A DNA stretch of 64,000 nucleotides. Origin: Oscillatoria acuminata PCC 6304 (lineage in GTDB: Bacteria > Cyanobacteriota > Cyanobacteriia > Cyanobacteriales > Laspinemataceae). Positions 36,455 through 45,425 of the stretch are shown here, piece by piece; the first letter of the stretch is position 1, and every line of letters starts with the position of its first letter. Where the stretch lies: NCBI RefSeq assembly GCF_000317105.1, contig NC_019693.1, forward strand, positions 5,953,227 to 6,017,226, read 5' to 3'. The position numbers were made by a program, and so were the translations under genes. The notes beneath the pieces are model-generated. The model made no database searches. It was not told the DNA's origin and saw only the letters and a program-made list of their open reading frames with translations.

Positions 36455-36961
36455 TTAATCAAAATAGAACAACGTCACAAGTCGGCGTTGTTCCTCCGCA
36501 TCCTGACAAGTTTGCAATAGCGTGTGGCTATCATGGAATGCAAAGCAGATTAACTGCTGACAGCGAGAGACTATTTCCAAATTGCACAAAGCACTGGCTT
36601 CGGCTAAGGATAAATGGTCATTCGCGGGATTTTCCACCAAGTGGATCACCTTTTCGAGTTGCTTGCGCGACTCTCGGGGTTGACGATCCAGGCTTTGGGG
36701 GAGAATTACCGTCAGCATATTAGGATCTGCCTTCATTGCGCCTTTAATCGCAGCAGAATTGGTGCCCGTGGCACCGGAAGTCAGAATTCGATTCCCTTCC
36801 AAGACCAAGGCATAGGTCATTCGCTCAATGAGAGCTTGGTGGGTAATCGGAACATGACGGGAACCCAAGAGGGAAATCCGTTTAGAACCCGTTTGCTGGA
36901 TCGAGGCCAGTTCTTGCGCCAGAGTATCGATCCCGGGTGATGTGTCTATTGATTGACTCAA
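36455..36961 (-). CDS. DprA/LOG-like Rossmann-fold protein
   Basis: The protein has 168 residues and probably a TTG start. The nucleotide-binding core reads ISLLGSRHVPITHQALIE, then ILTSGATGTNSAAIKGA and QSLDRQPRESRKQLE. It matches short cyanobacterial proteins annotated as DNA recombination-mediator protein A, but lacks the extra domains of full DprA (about 370 residues). A role in transformation is therefore uncertain. It is divergent from the carotenoid oxygenase gene. Confidence 0.78.
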   Translation of the reverse strand: MSQSIDTSPGIDTLAQELASIQQTGSKRISLLGSRHVPITHQALIERMTYALVLEGNRILTSGATGTNSAAIKGAMKADPNMLTVILPQSLDRQPRESRKQLEKVIHLVENPANDHLSLAEASALCNLEIVSRCQQLICFAFHDSHTLLQTCQDAEEQRRLVTLFYFD

Positions 36962-37041
36962 AGACGGTATGAAATAACTAGAACAACGCAGTTATTTTAG
37001 CAAAGATAAGACCAAGTACGATAAATAGATGGAAAATAGCC

Positions 37042-38481
37042 ATGAAAACTATTAGTAAGCCGGAAAACCGAGAGAAAAGTTGGACCCGGGCGATCGCCTC
37101 CCCCGCCCAGGAATTTCCCTCCACTCCCCTCAAAATCATCGCCGGAACCCTCCCCCCCGGATTGCGCGGAGCCCTCTACCGCAATGGTCCAGCCCGTCTC
37201 ACCCGAGGGGAAAACCGCGTGGGACATTGGTTTGATGGGGATGGAGCAATTTTAGGCGTTCATTTTACCGGCAGAGACAGCCGCGCCCTTTACCGCTACG
37301 TCCAAACCGCCGGATATCAAGCGGAAGAAGCCGAGGGCCGCCTGCAATTTGCTGGATATGGCACTCTTCCCCCGGGACCCTTCTGGGAAAGATTTCGCAA
37401 GGGGATGAAAAATCCTGCCAATACCTCGGTGATTGCCTTGCCAGACAAACTTTTAGCCCTCTGGGAAGGGGGACATCCCCACGGATTAGATTTAGAAACC
37501 CTAGAAACCTTCGGACTGGACAACTTAGACGGATTGGAACCGAACTGGGGCTATTCCGCCCACCCCAAACGGGACCCCCAAACCGGGGAAATCTATAATT
37601 TTGGCGTTTCCCCTGGAAAAAACACCCAACTGCACGTTTACCGCAGCAACAAGCAGGGCCAAATCCAACAACAGGCCGCTTTTGACTTGGATGGAATGCC
37701 ACTAATCCATGATTTTGTCATGGCGGGACCCTATTTAATTTTTGTGATTCCCCCGGTACGGATGTCGGCGTTACCCGTCCTGTTGCACCTGAAAAGTTTT
37801 AGCGACTCCTTAACCTGGCATCCCGAGTTAGGGACTCAAATATTAGTAATTGACCGTTCTAGTTTAGAACTGGTGAGTCGGGGGGAAGCGGAACCCTGGT
37901 ATCAGTGGCATTTTGGCAATGGTGCGGTGAATGGCAGTGGAGAGATTAGCTTGGATGTGGTGCGCTATCAGGATTTTCAGACGAATCAATATCTCAAAGA
38001 ATTTGCCACCTTGGAGACGGAGACAGCAGCCAAAGGGACCCTCTGCCGAGTCCGAGTGAATCCCCAGACTGGAAAAGTGATGGAGACAGAGACCATGATA
38101 GATCGCCACTGTGAGTTTCCCTCGGTAGATTTCCGAGAAGTGGGACAGGAGTGGCGCTATACCTATTTATCCTTGCAGCGAAAGGGAGTGGAGTTAGGGA
38201 GAGAACCCGTCGGGGCGATCGGGCGTTTCGACTATCAAACCGGCCATCTGACCGAGGCCCCTATTCCAGAGAACTGTTATCCGAGTGAACCGATTTATGC
38301 ACCAGATGGCGATCGGGCTGAACAAGGGTGGGTGTTAACGGTGGTTTATGATGCCAACCAGCATCAAAGTCAGGTGTGGATTTTTGATGGCGATCGGTTG
38401 GATGAGGAACCGGAATGTCGGTTAGGGTTACCGGGGGTGATTCCGTTAGGGTTTCATGGGACTTGGAATTCGGGAAGTTAG
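37042..38481 (+). CDS. Carotenoid cleavage oxygenase (RPE65/CCO family)
   Basis: This is a non-heme iron dioxygenase that cleaves carotenoids or apocarotenoids. It has 479 residues. The four iron-binding histidines appear in WGYSAHPKRD, PLIHDFVMAG, YQWHFGNG and GFHGTW, in the expected order. The N-terminal GALYRNGPARLT and HWFDGDGAILGVHF motifs are typical. There is no signal peptide. The substrate cannot be read from sequence; related cyanobacterial enzymes act on beta-apocarotenals. It begins close to the divergent DprA-like gene and ends at a complex palindromic repeat. Confidence 0.93.
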   Translation: MKTISKPENREKSWTRAIASPAQEFPSTPLKIIAGTLPPGLRGALYRNGPARLTRGENRVGHWFDGDGAILGVHFTGRDSRALYRYVQTAGYQAEEAEGRLQFAGYGTLPPGPFWERFRKGMKNPANTSVIALPDKLLALWEGGHPHGLDLETLETFGLDNLDGLEPNWGYSAHPKRDPQTGEIYNFGVSPGKNTQLHVYRSNKQGQIQQQAAFDLDGMPLIHDFVMAGPYLIFVIPPVRMSALPVLLHLKSFSDSLTWHPELGTQILVIDRSSLELVSRGEAEPWYQWHFGNGAVNGSGEISLDVVRYQDFQTNQYLKEFATLETETAAKGTLCRVRVNPQTGKVMETETMIDRHCEFPSVDFREVGQEWRYTYLSLQRKGVELGREPVGAIGRFDYQTGHLTEAPIPENCYPSEPIYAPDGDRAEQGWVLTVVYDANQHQSQVWIFDGDRLDEEPECRLGLPGVIPLGFHGTWNSGS

Positions 38482-38660
38482 CGACAACCGGCGGGGGGTT
38501 GAACCTAATAGCGACAACCGGCGGGGGTTCAAACCCCCGCCTAACAGCTAAAGTCGGATAAATCCGACTGCGATGCTGGAGATAAAAGCCGAGGTTTCAG
38601 TCGGTTTTTAACCGACTTTAGCTATGAGGCGGGGGTTTGAACCCCCGCCGGATCCCGCGA
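38481..38660. repeat. Nested inverted repeat, CCGGCGGGGGTTCAAAC family
   Basis: Outer arms built of GCGGGGGTTCAAACCCCCGC units enclose inner arms AGCTAAAGTCGG and CCGACTTTAGCT, so the whole block is an inverted repeat with hairpins inside hairpins. The outer unit is shared with 833-905. It lies between convergent genes. Confidence 0.85.
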
Positions 38661-38721
38661 CTCACCCAAACCTTTGACCAACCATCAAAATCCCCCCGGA
38701 ACGCACCATCCCCACCCAAAC

Positions 38722-41454
38722 CTAGCGAATCAGTCCAATGCGATCAAAGGGGTAAACACGCAGGATTAATTGACCTCTAATCTTCTGCCGAGGAACTACA
38801 GCCCCGAAGGTTTCAAAATTGGCATAATTCGGATTGTCTGCCACCACATAATATTCATCAGTCGCAAGGGTAATGAGTGACTGGTTGAAATCCGAGGGAA
38901 GTTTTATCCGGTTATCATCCAAAGGTTTGCCATTGAGAATGATTTGACCGGAGTTAATTTCTAACCTTTCATCAGGCAGGGCAAGGATGCGGCGAGAGGC
39001 GAAGTGCTTGGAGAAATTCTCTTCTAAGTTTTTAGTTGCAAAACTAATCACTTGGTAACGCTGGGGCTGTCGCCACCGAGGATAGGTTAAGCGATCGAAG
39101 AAAACGCGATCGCTGGTTTGGATGAGCGGCTTCATCGCCATCACTGAATCGGGGTTAAATCCAAAAGTGTTAGTCAGAATTACCGCTAATAAAATCGCTG
39201 CAAATACAATCCCTATCTCCTGTAAAGACCATCCAAAAAAGTTTATTTTTTTACGGGGTGATACTGGCTCAACTTTCAATTGTATGGTAGAGGCTAAATG
39301 CTCTCGAAATTTATCATGATAAAACCGATAGCGGCCCCCAGATTTATTTAAAATACCACAGGCACTTGCCTCGTTCAAAAACTGAACATAATTTCGGGGA
39401 ATTCGTCCGTGATGACACAACACCCACCGCAAAATAAAGTGTTGGGTGAATGCATCCCCACCTCCACAACAATATCCCCATAGAATCCCAAAAAATACTC
39501 CCCAAATTAAGGCTCCACTCAAGTTTACATCCTGTCTTGTAGCCCAGCTAGGGACAATCCAAGTTAAGAACCCGAGAGGAATAGACAGCCCAATTGTGAT
39601 TAAAGAATTGAATCCCGTTTTCCAAATTCCTTGATTGGGATGTTTTTTAATTTTAATATCTGTTTTTAAACCCCAACTCAGCCCTGAAATCAGCCCTCCC
39701 ATCAGCCCGAAAATTAACCCGAAAGTTAGCCCTCCTATCAGCTCTTCTATCAGTCCTCCTATCAGTCCGAACATTAACCCGAAAATAAGCCCTCCTATCA
39801 CTGAATAGGAGAATCCCACAGGAATGGCTTTCTTTAAGTTTTTCCAAGATATATCAAAACTTTCTATTAAATCAATTGAATTTAACTCATTAAATATCAG
39901 CCATTTAATAAATCCTCCTATCAGGCCCACAATCAAACCGATAGTCAAACCGATAATTAGCCCAAAAATGATTCCTCCAATCAGCCCGAAAATTACCCTT
40001 CCAATTAGCGTTGAAATCAGCCCGCTAATCAACCCATAAAACAGCGCGATACTCAGTCTATTAATTAGTGAATATTGATTTCGTTGTTTGGAATTTTCTA
40101 GCCAGATTGGTTGCAAATTTTCAATCAAAAATTCCCGTTGATTAATGTCTTTTCGGCCCATACTTGCAGCCAACCAAGCTAAATAATATTTAGCCTTTTC
40201 CGGGTCGTAATCTGCAAGGGGTTGAGGCGTGCTTGAGTGAGGTGGGTAGAGTTTTCGATGCAAAAAATCGTCAAACAGTCGGCTTTGGCAATCTTGGAAG
40301 TTGTAAGGGAGATTGTCTGGTAATTCATCAGGATAAGCAATAGGCATAAGGTTTAATAACATGGGATTCCGCGCCAACTTCATTAACCCTGAATTGGATT
40401 GGAGTTCATCCCAAATATGTTCTGCTTTACGCTCCTTTAAATACCCTTCAATCTGGTCATCAGCCAATTCACAAAGCCTGACTGCTCGTTCGACTCCCTT
40501 TAAACAGATGCGGCGGTTGTTGTCATCGGTGATGTTTTCATAGTCTTTCACCCGACAACAGATAACCAATGCCTTTTGCTGATTGTGATAATCCGTTTGT
40601 AATGCATCGATCGCCCGAATCGCTTCTTTTGCTCGTTCCTCTCCCAATTCATCCAAACCATCAAGCAACGGCACAATGCGGTCAAAAATCAACCACTCCC
40701 GGCATAGCTTTGGATTTAGTCCATACTGCGCTACAATTTCTCCCACCATCCACTCCAGTATCGGTTCTCCCCGCCAAGCAGAAAGCTCGAAAATAAAGGG
40801 GATGGGTTCTTTAGGATTATTCTCCGCTGCTTCTCCTAATGCTTGGGCTAATTTGAGCAATTCCGTAGTTTTTCCGCTACCCGGTTCTCCTAATATTAAT
40901 AAACGCCCGTTGGCTTCCTTAAAAATCTCTACAATCGGTTTATTGGGTGGTAATTGGGTAACTTCTTCAGTCTGTAAATTCTCCAAATTCCGCCGAGTTT
41001 TGATTTGAGGGAATTTATTCGCGATCGCTTTTGGCAAACTGGCGGAAGGCTGAAAATTTTGCCACCACCTTCTCCAACCCTTGACGGATGATTGTTGAGG
41101 CGCTTTCCTTTGGGGTCGTTCCAAATCATCCGGAGAATCAATGCTGGTGATAGGAATATGGCTGTCTTGATCCAGAGAACTTTTCAGGCGATCGTTAATG
41201 AGTTTCTGATTCGCTTCCCGGAGTTTGCGCCATAACTCTTCGGGGGGCGTTTCTTCTACATTTAATAATTCCGGTACAACGACAATAATGAGGGCAAAAA
41301 AAACTGCTCCCAAAATTTTAACAATTGTTGGCAAATTCTTGACCCAGGAAGGAGCCGGGAGTTGGTTAACGAAATAAGGAGAAAAAACCAGAGCAAGCCC
41401 CACCACAAACCCGAGAATAACGCGAAAACCTATATGTTGCTTTTTTGACATCAC
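38722..41454 (-). CDS. NACHT ATPase with Gly-rich membrane domain and inactive signal-peptidase-I-like C-terminus
   Basis: The protein has 910 residues (GTG 41454 or the next codon, ATG). There are two N-terminal membrane helices (about 10-30, 43-61) and a linker. The NACHT STAND ATPase has Walker A GEPGSGKTT (189-197), Walker B IVPLLDGLDE (260-269) and the sensor region LARNPMLLNLM. Residues 466-600 form a membrane region of repeated GLIxGLIxG units. A last helix (about 747-763) leads to a domain like S26 signal peptidase I (768-910): VMAMKP in place of SMxP, SRRILALPDE in place of KRVxxLPGD, then GQIILNGKPL, EYYVVADN and FGAVVPRQKIRGQ. Ser and Lys of the catalytic dyad are A773 and R821. 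A sensing or defence role is inferred. Confidence 0.85.
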   Translation of the reverse strand: MMSKKQHIGFRVILGFVVGLALVFSPYFVNQLPAPSWVKNLPTIVKILGAVFFALIIVVVPELLNVEETPPEELWRKLREANQKLINDRLKSSLDQDSHIPITSIDSPDDLERPQRKAPQQSSVKGWRRWWQNFQPSASLPKAIANKFPQIKTRRNLENLQTEEVTQLPPNKPIVEIFKEANGRLLILGEPGSGKTTELLKLAQALGEAAENNPKEPIPFIFELSAWRGEPILEWMVGEIVAQYGLNPKLCREWLIFDRIVPLLDGLDELGEERAKEAIRAIDALQTDYHNQQKALVICCRVKDYENITDDNNRRICLKGVERAVRLCELADDQIEGYLKERKAEHIWDELQSNSGLMKLARNPMLLNLMPIAYPDELPDNLPYNFQDCQSRLFDDFLHRKLYPPHSSTPQPLADYDPEKAKYYLAWLAASMGRKDINQREFLIENLQPIWLENSKQRNQYSLINRLSIALFYGLISGLISTLIGRVIFGLIGGIIFGLIIGLTIGLIVGLIGGFIKWLIFNELNSIDLIESFDISWKNLKKAIPVGFSYSVIGGLIFGLMFGLIGGLIEELIGGLTFGLIFGLMGGLISGLSWGLKTDIKIKKHPNQGIWKTGFNSLITIGLSIPLGFLTWIVPSWATRQDVNLSGALIWGVFFGILWGYCCGGGDAFTQHFILRWVLCHHGRIPRNYVQFLNEASACGILNKSGGRYRFYHDKFREHLASTIQLKVEPVSPRKKINFFGWSLQEIGIVFAAILLAVILTNTFGFNPDSVMAMKPLIQTSDRVFFDRLTYPRWRQPQRYQVISFATKNLEENFSKHFASRRILALPDERLEINSGQIILNGKPLDDNRIKLPSDFNQSLITLATDEYYVVADNPNYANFETFGAVVPRQKIRGQLILRVYPFDRIGLIR

Positions 41455-41593
41455 TCGCTCTCAAAATAGTGGTTTATCGATTTTAGGGAAATCGCAGAAT
41501 TTAGGTTTAGTGTTCCCGAATTGAAGGGAATAAATTGCAGGGATTAGTAGAATCAAAAAATAAATCTAGCCTTGGACACAGGTATCCCCTAGT

Positions 41594-41974
41594 TTATTCC
41601 TGTTCTGGTTCTTCTTCTATCCACCATCGAAATAATGTAGGTTCTTCCTCGTTGTTAACCGTAACCAGGATTAAACTTTCACCATAAGCATTAACAAACG
41701 AAGCCCGACAAAACCCCATTCCCGTTCCCGAACAGTCCTCAAATTCAGGATATTCTAACTCATTTATCAGTCGCTCTAACGAACCCAATAATAACTCGTT
41801 TGAGTTGGCATTTTGGTAATCAATCTGCCATCCCTCGTCTAAAATAAATTCTCGCGCATCGCTGTAAGGCATAGACTGACGCAAATTAGTAGGGACTTCT
41901 TGTGTAACTCCATTGAGGGGCAGAAACACAATATTTACAGCCAGTGCAATTCCTGAAAAAAGCGCGTGACGCAT
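41594..41974 (-). CDS. Exported hypothetical protein
   Basis: The protein has 126 residues with a signal peptide (MRHALFSGIALAVNIVFLPL, cleavage near GVTQ). The mature part has SMPYSDAREFILDEGWQIDY, a DCSGTGMGFCRASF cysteine pair, and an acidic tail. Small secreted cyanobacterial proteins with a Y-S-x-A-R-x-x-L-I-x-x-G-W motif are common, and their function is unknown. AAAGGA precedes the ATG. It lies 140 bp upstream of the NACHT gene on the same strand and could share its transcript. Confidence 0.72.
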   Translation of the reverse strand: MRHALFSGIALAVNIVFLPLNGVTQEVPTNLRQSMPYSDAREFILDEGWQIDYQNANSNELLLGSLERLINELEYPEFEDCSGTGMGFCRASFVNAYGESLILVTVNNEEEPTLFRWWIEEEPEQE

Positions 41975-42317
41975 GATATTACTTTCCTTTTGCTGGACAA
42001 CATGACAAAAGAAATTCTCCCTTTGCTAATCGTGTAAGGCGCAGAGATATGCGCCCTAGAGCTTCAAAAGGAGAATTTTTTAGGGTTTCAGTTAAAGGTT
42101 ACTGCTGAATCTTTTTCTAAAGTAAAACCCTAAAATTGATTGATTCGCTAACTTAAAGTTAGCCCGCGCAGGCGGGCTTCGTCCGTATAGCCCCACCCTT
42201 TAGGGTGCGGGTGATTGATTCGCCGAAATTGAATTGATTCGCTAACTTAAAGTTAGCCCGCGCAGGCGGGCTTCGTCCGTATAGCCCCACCCTTTAGGGT
42301 GCGGGTAATCTATTCCG
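41975..42317. other. Spacer with tandem 73-nt repeats
   Basis: Two nearly identical 73-nt units (42140-42212 and 42234-42306) sit 94 bp apart. A short hairpin, GCGCAGAGATATGCGC, occurs at about 42038-42053. No gene is seen. Confidence 0.7.
42140..42306. repeat. Two copies of a two-hairpin repeat
   Basis: Each copy contains GCTAACTTAAAGTTAGC, AGCCCGCGCAGGCGGGCT and CACCCTTTAGGGTG, three small palindromes in a row. A third, shorter copy is at 44962-45014, on the other side of the disrupted gene. The last palindrome also resembles 62739-62768. Confidence 0.85.
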
Positions 42318-42874
42318 TTACCGCCCAGAAAGTACAGGTTCTAACCCTAAAATAGACAGCAAGCGGTCTACGTCAAAATGCTCTGACATGAGTTTTCGCA
42401 TAAATTCTACTTTAATCGGCTCATGTAGGCGAACTTGACCGAAGGTTTCATCGATAATTTCCACCGTTTTCAGCGTGTCCAAATCAACAGATAAAACCGG
42501 AACCTCCACCTCTTCAGCGCGATTCAAAATCATCTGAGTCGGTGGCATATGTCCCGTGAGAATCAGACATTGAGTGGAGGTTTCTAGGGCCGCGAGTTGC
42601 AGTTCCGACCGATCGCCTCCGGTAATCACCGCCATATTTTGAGCTTGGGAGAAATACTTTAAAGCCGAGTTAACATTCATCGCCCCAATTTTCAGGGTTT
42701 CCACCATCAAATCTAGGCGATCGGGACGGCAGAGCACTTCCGCATTCAGCCGCTGCACCAACTCTCGGACGCTGACACTGCGAAGCAGATTGCTTCTGGG
42801 TAGCAACCCAAACACCCGAATCCCCTGTTCTTCCAAAAATGGCCGCAGAATTGTCGAGGCACTGGGGAAGAGCA
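42318..42874 (-). pseudogene. Phosphotransacetylase-family protein, C-terminal part (DRTGG domain), split by TnpB element
   Basis: This is the downstream half of a gene interrupted at 42874/42875. The visible frame begins LRPFLEEQGIRVFGLLPRS and carries the DRTGG domain (VSVRELVQRLNAEVLC, then AVITGGDRSELQLAALETS and VLSVDLDTLKTVEIIDETFG). A TTG at 42836 could restart translation, but there is no ribosome-binding site. Joined to 44315-44864 it restores a continuous 368-codon frame. The family joins a BioD-like N-terminal P-loop domain to DRTGG; its enzymatic role in cyanobacteria is not settled. Confidence 0.85.
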
Positions 42875-44314
42875 GTTATTTAGTCGGAGATTTGCGGGAA
42901 ATCTTAGGACAATAAGGTATAATACTCAAGAAAATTCGCAACTCAATAATTGATATATAGAGGTTCGGTGGACTCATGAGGTACGTTTCAAAGCCCTCGG
43001 ATGTTCTGGGAGAGGGGTTTGGGGCCGCCATCGCGGTACCATACTACAGATGAGAAACGCTATACAGTTAAACCCCAAACCATGCCAAATTTCGCATTCC
43101 CACCTACTAAGAAAGCCGGATTTATGGTAAAATGCAATGATGTTTTACAAAGCCTTCCGTACCAAACTAAAACTCAATGACCGTCAAGCTACCTTGATGG
43201 CCAAACACGCGGGGTATGCTCGAAAAGTGTTCAATTGGGGATTACACTTATGGATGTCAGCCTATGAAGAGGGACTCCACCCTAACATTAACTCTATCAA
43301 AAAGGTTTTTACTAATTATGTAAAACCTCAATATCCTTGGATGTCAGAATTGTCTTCTAGAGTTTATCAATATGCCTTCATTAATCTAGGCGATGCCTTT
43401 AAGCGCTTCTTTAAGGGAATAAGCAGTTATCCTAAATTTAAGAAGAAAGGCCACCATGATAGTTTTACGATTGATAATTGCGGCAAACCATTTAAGCTGT
43501 CAGGAACTCGCCATAATCTGCCTTTTGTGGGCTGGGTTTCTACATTTGAGGCCCTACCACCCAGTTTAGTTAAGAAAGTCACCATAACGCGCCAAGCAGG
43601 TGACTGGTATATTAGCTTTTTCGTAGAAATTCCCCAAGAAATTACACCTAAATGTCGAGAAAGAATCGGAGTTGACTTAGGAATTAATACTTTAGCGACT
43701 TGCTCTGATGGAACAAAATTCTCTAATCCCAAGGCATATAAAGCAGCCACCCAAAAACTAGCTCGATTACAACGCCATTTAAGTCGCAAAGTTAAAGGCT
43801 CGAAAAATCGGGCCAAATGTCTCTTAAAAGTCCAAAGGCTACATCAAAGGGTAGCAAATATTCGCCGTGATACTATTCATAAAATCACTACTTTTTTGGC
43901 TAAAAACCACAGCCAAGTAGTCATTGAAGATTTGAATGTGTCTGGAATGTTGAAAAATCATTGTTTGGCCGGTTCTATCGCTGATGCCTCATTTTATGAG
44001 TTCCGTCGTCAACTAGCTTACAAGACGGAGCGCTATGGTTCAAAGTTGATTATTGCCGATAGATTTTATCCATCCAGTCAACTCTGTTCTAATTGCAACC
44101 ATCGACAAAAAATGCCGCTAAACCAACGGACTTTTGAATGTCAGAACTGTGGTCTGGTGATAGATCGTGACTTGAACGCCAGTATAACGTTAGAAAAATC
44201 GCCGGGATCCGACGATTACACTTGTGGACGGGGTGCTGCCGACAGTCCCGGACGAAGCAAGAAATAAACATCAATATCCGGCTATGTCCGGGTTTGTTTA
44301 AGTTTTATAGAGCA
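42875..44314 (+). mobile_element. 1,440-bp TnpB-only IS200/IS605-type element
   Basis: The boundaries come from rebuilding the interrupted gene. Left flank and right end both finish in GAGCA (42870-42874 and 44310-44314), and deleting 42875-44314 gives an unbroken reading frame. A perfect 6-bp stem (AGATTT-GCGGG-AAATCT, 42888-42904) lies 13 nt inside the left end, as expected for the subterminal hairpins of this family. There is no tnpA, so it must be moved in trans. No target duplication needs to be assumed: the left GAGCA would be the target site and the right one the element's own end. Confidence 0.85.
43137..44267 (+). CDS. tnpB: TnpB RNA-guided nuclease (OrfB, IS200/IS605 family)
   Basis: TnpB proteins are RNA-guided DNA nucleases that help keep their element, and are ancestors of Cas12. 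The protein has 376 residues. RuvC residues are intact: D180 (RIGVDLGINTLAT), E264 (VVIEDLNVSG) and D345 (VIDRDLNAS). The zinc ribbon C317-x2-C320 ... C335-x2-C338 is complete. The N-terminal helix-turn-helix region reads LNDRQATLMAKHAGYARKVF. It is therefore probably active. Its guide RNA should be made from the end of this gene through the element's right end (44268-44314). Confidence 0.95.
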   Translation: MMFYKAFRTKLKLNDRQATLMAKHAGYARKVFNWGLHLWMSAYEEGLHPNINSIKKVFTNYVKPQYPWMSELSSRVYQYAFINLGDAFKRFFKGISSYPKFKKKGHHDSFTIDNCGKPFKLSGTRHNLPFVGWVSTFEALPPSLVKKVTITRQAGDWYISFFVEIPQEITPKCRERIGVDLGINTLATCSDGTKFSNPKAYKAATQKLARLQRHLSRKVKGSKNRAKCLLKVQRLHQRVANIRRDTIHKITTFLAKNHSQVVIEDLNVSGMLKNHCLAGSIADASFYEFRRQLAYKTERYGSKLIIADRFYPSSQLCSNCNHRQKMPLNQRTFECQNCGLVIDRDLNASITLEKSPGSDDYTCGRGAADSPGRSKK

Positions 44315-44864
44315 CTTCTTCGGGGATATCCGTGAGGACCACTCCGAGGAGGCGATCGCCCAAGCGGTCCTGAACCGATAGCAGTTCCCCCACATCTAGC
44401 ATCGAGTGGAAGCGCGCCACCAACAATACCGACGCCTCAATCAGACTGGCAACCTTAGGCACCGACAAATTAAATAACCGGCCTTGATCTAACGTCCCAG
44501 CCCCCTCTAAAATCGTTAAATCTCCCCCGAGTTTTTCCAACGAATTCACCAGACTCTCAGAGTAGTCCGTTTGTCCGATGCCTTGCAGACGGTTCTCCAG
44601 GGTCGGTGCATCTAAAAACAGCAGAGTCTCCCCCAGTCGGTTCTCCGGCAGATTCAAAGTTTTAGCTAAAAATCGATGGTCCTCGTCTATCCCGTCATTT
44701 CCCAACTCACTGAAACAGGTTCCCAGGGGTTTAGAATACGCAATATCCAGCCCCTTAGCTTGGAATTGCTGCGCCATGCCTAGGATAATCGAGGATTTAC
44801 CGCTATAAGGCCGAGTTGATCCGATCGCGAGATATTTAGATGTTGATTTGGCAGATGTTGGCAC
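44298..44864 (-). pseudogene. Phosphotransacetylase-family protein, N-terminal part (BioD-like P-loop), split by TnpB element
   Basis: This is the upstream half of the interrupted gene. The open frame has 188 residues: IGSTRPYSGKSSIILGMAQ (a P-loop of the dethiobiotin-synthetase kind), AYSKPLGTCFSE, LEGAGTLDQGRLFNLSV and LLVARFHSMLDVGELLSVQ. The host sequence ends at 44315 in ...DIPEEVL, and the last residues (YKT) are read from the inserted element. The fragment could still be made as a stable P-loop protein. The intact protein would continue into the DRTGG half at 42318-42874. Confidence 0.85.
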
Positions 44865-44961
44865 GCACTCACTCCCTATTCTCTTGTATTGATAGTCTGC
44901 TTTGGGTCGTCAGATGAGGTCTTATTACCCAATCCCGTTGTAAAAAGTCGGTATTCTGTCT

Positions 44962-45014
44962 TAGCCTGCGTAGGCAGGCTTCGTCCGTATAGCCCCACCC
45001 TTCAGGGTGCGGGT
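44962..45014. repeat. Third copy of the two-hairpin repeat
   Basis: TAGCCTGCGTAGGCAGGCT and CACCCTTCAGGGTG, joined by TCGTCCGTATAGCCC, are a variant of the units at 42140-42306. Base changes in the first stem are paired (GCCTGC with GCAGGC), so the hairpin is conserved. Confidence 0.8.
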
Positions 45015-45044
45015 CTTAGCTCTAGCTAATCGTCAGTCTTTATT

Positions 45045-45425
45045 CTAGTCATCCAGTAGCAGCAACTTCCGATAGAAGCCTTTAGAAAAATCTACCGAGT
45101 GATGTCGCTTATGGCTGATAATCACATCGATTAAGTGGTCGATAAACTCAAAGTTTGCCATCGTCACCTCATAGCTGAGGTCTGCATTCCCATCAAACTG
45201 GATGCGACACCGGGTGAGATCAGCCGGAAGAGAGGAAACGTGCCAGCTTGCTACAAATGGAATATTCTCACCGCCCTCTATTTTGCGCTCACCCTCCAAA
45301 TTCCCTTGACGATAAAGGCTAATCGCTCTCGGTAACACCGCTCGTTTATTGCCTTGGTAGTAAGGGATATAGACCCCTATCTCCCGATTGTCAGCAGGCT
45401 GAAGTTGATCGAGGTTATTACCCAT
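45045..45425 (-). CDS. EbsA-like protein (type IV pilus/biofilm factor)
   Basis: The protein has 126 residues with AGGAG before the ATG. The sequence DQLQPADNREIGVYIPYYQG, then KRAVLPRAISLYRQGNLEGE, NIPFVASWHVSSLPADLTRC and FDGNADLSYEVTMANFEFID looks like the cyanobacterial EbsA family. EbsA acts with Hfq and PilB in type IV pilus function in Synechococcus. The assignment comes from memory of the family and is moderately certain; no pilus gene lies nearby. Confidence 0.65.
   Translation of the reverse strand: MGNNLDQLQPADNREIGVYIPYYQGNKRAVLPRAISLYRQGNLEGERKIEGGENIPFVASWHVSSLPADLTRCRIQFDGNADLSYEVTMANFEFIDHLIDVIISHKRHHSVDFSKGFYRKLLLLDD

Noticed and set aside
39653-40039. Low-complexity frames such as repeated RADRRANFR opposite the NACHT gene
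   Set aside because: They come from the repeated Gly-Leu-Ile codons of the membrane domain and are not genes.
42140-42306. CRISPR array
   Set aside because: Only two units with a 21-nt gap, each internally palindromic, and no cas genes; it is a dispersed repeat.
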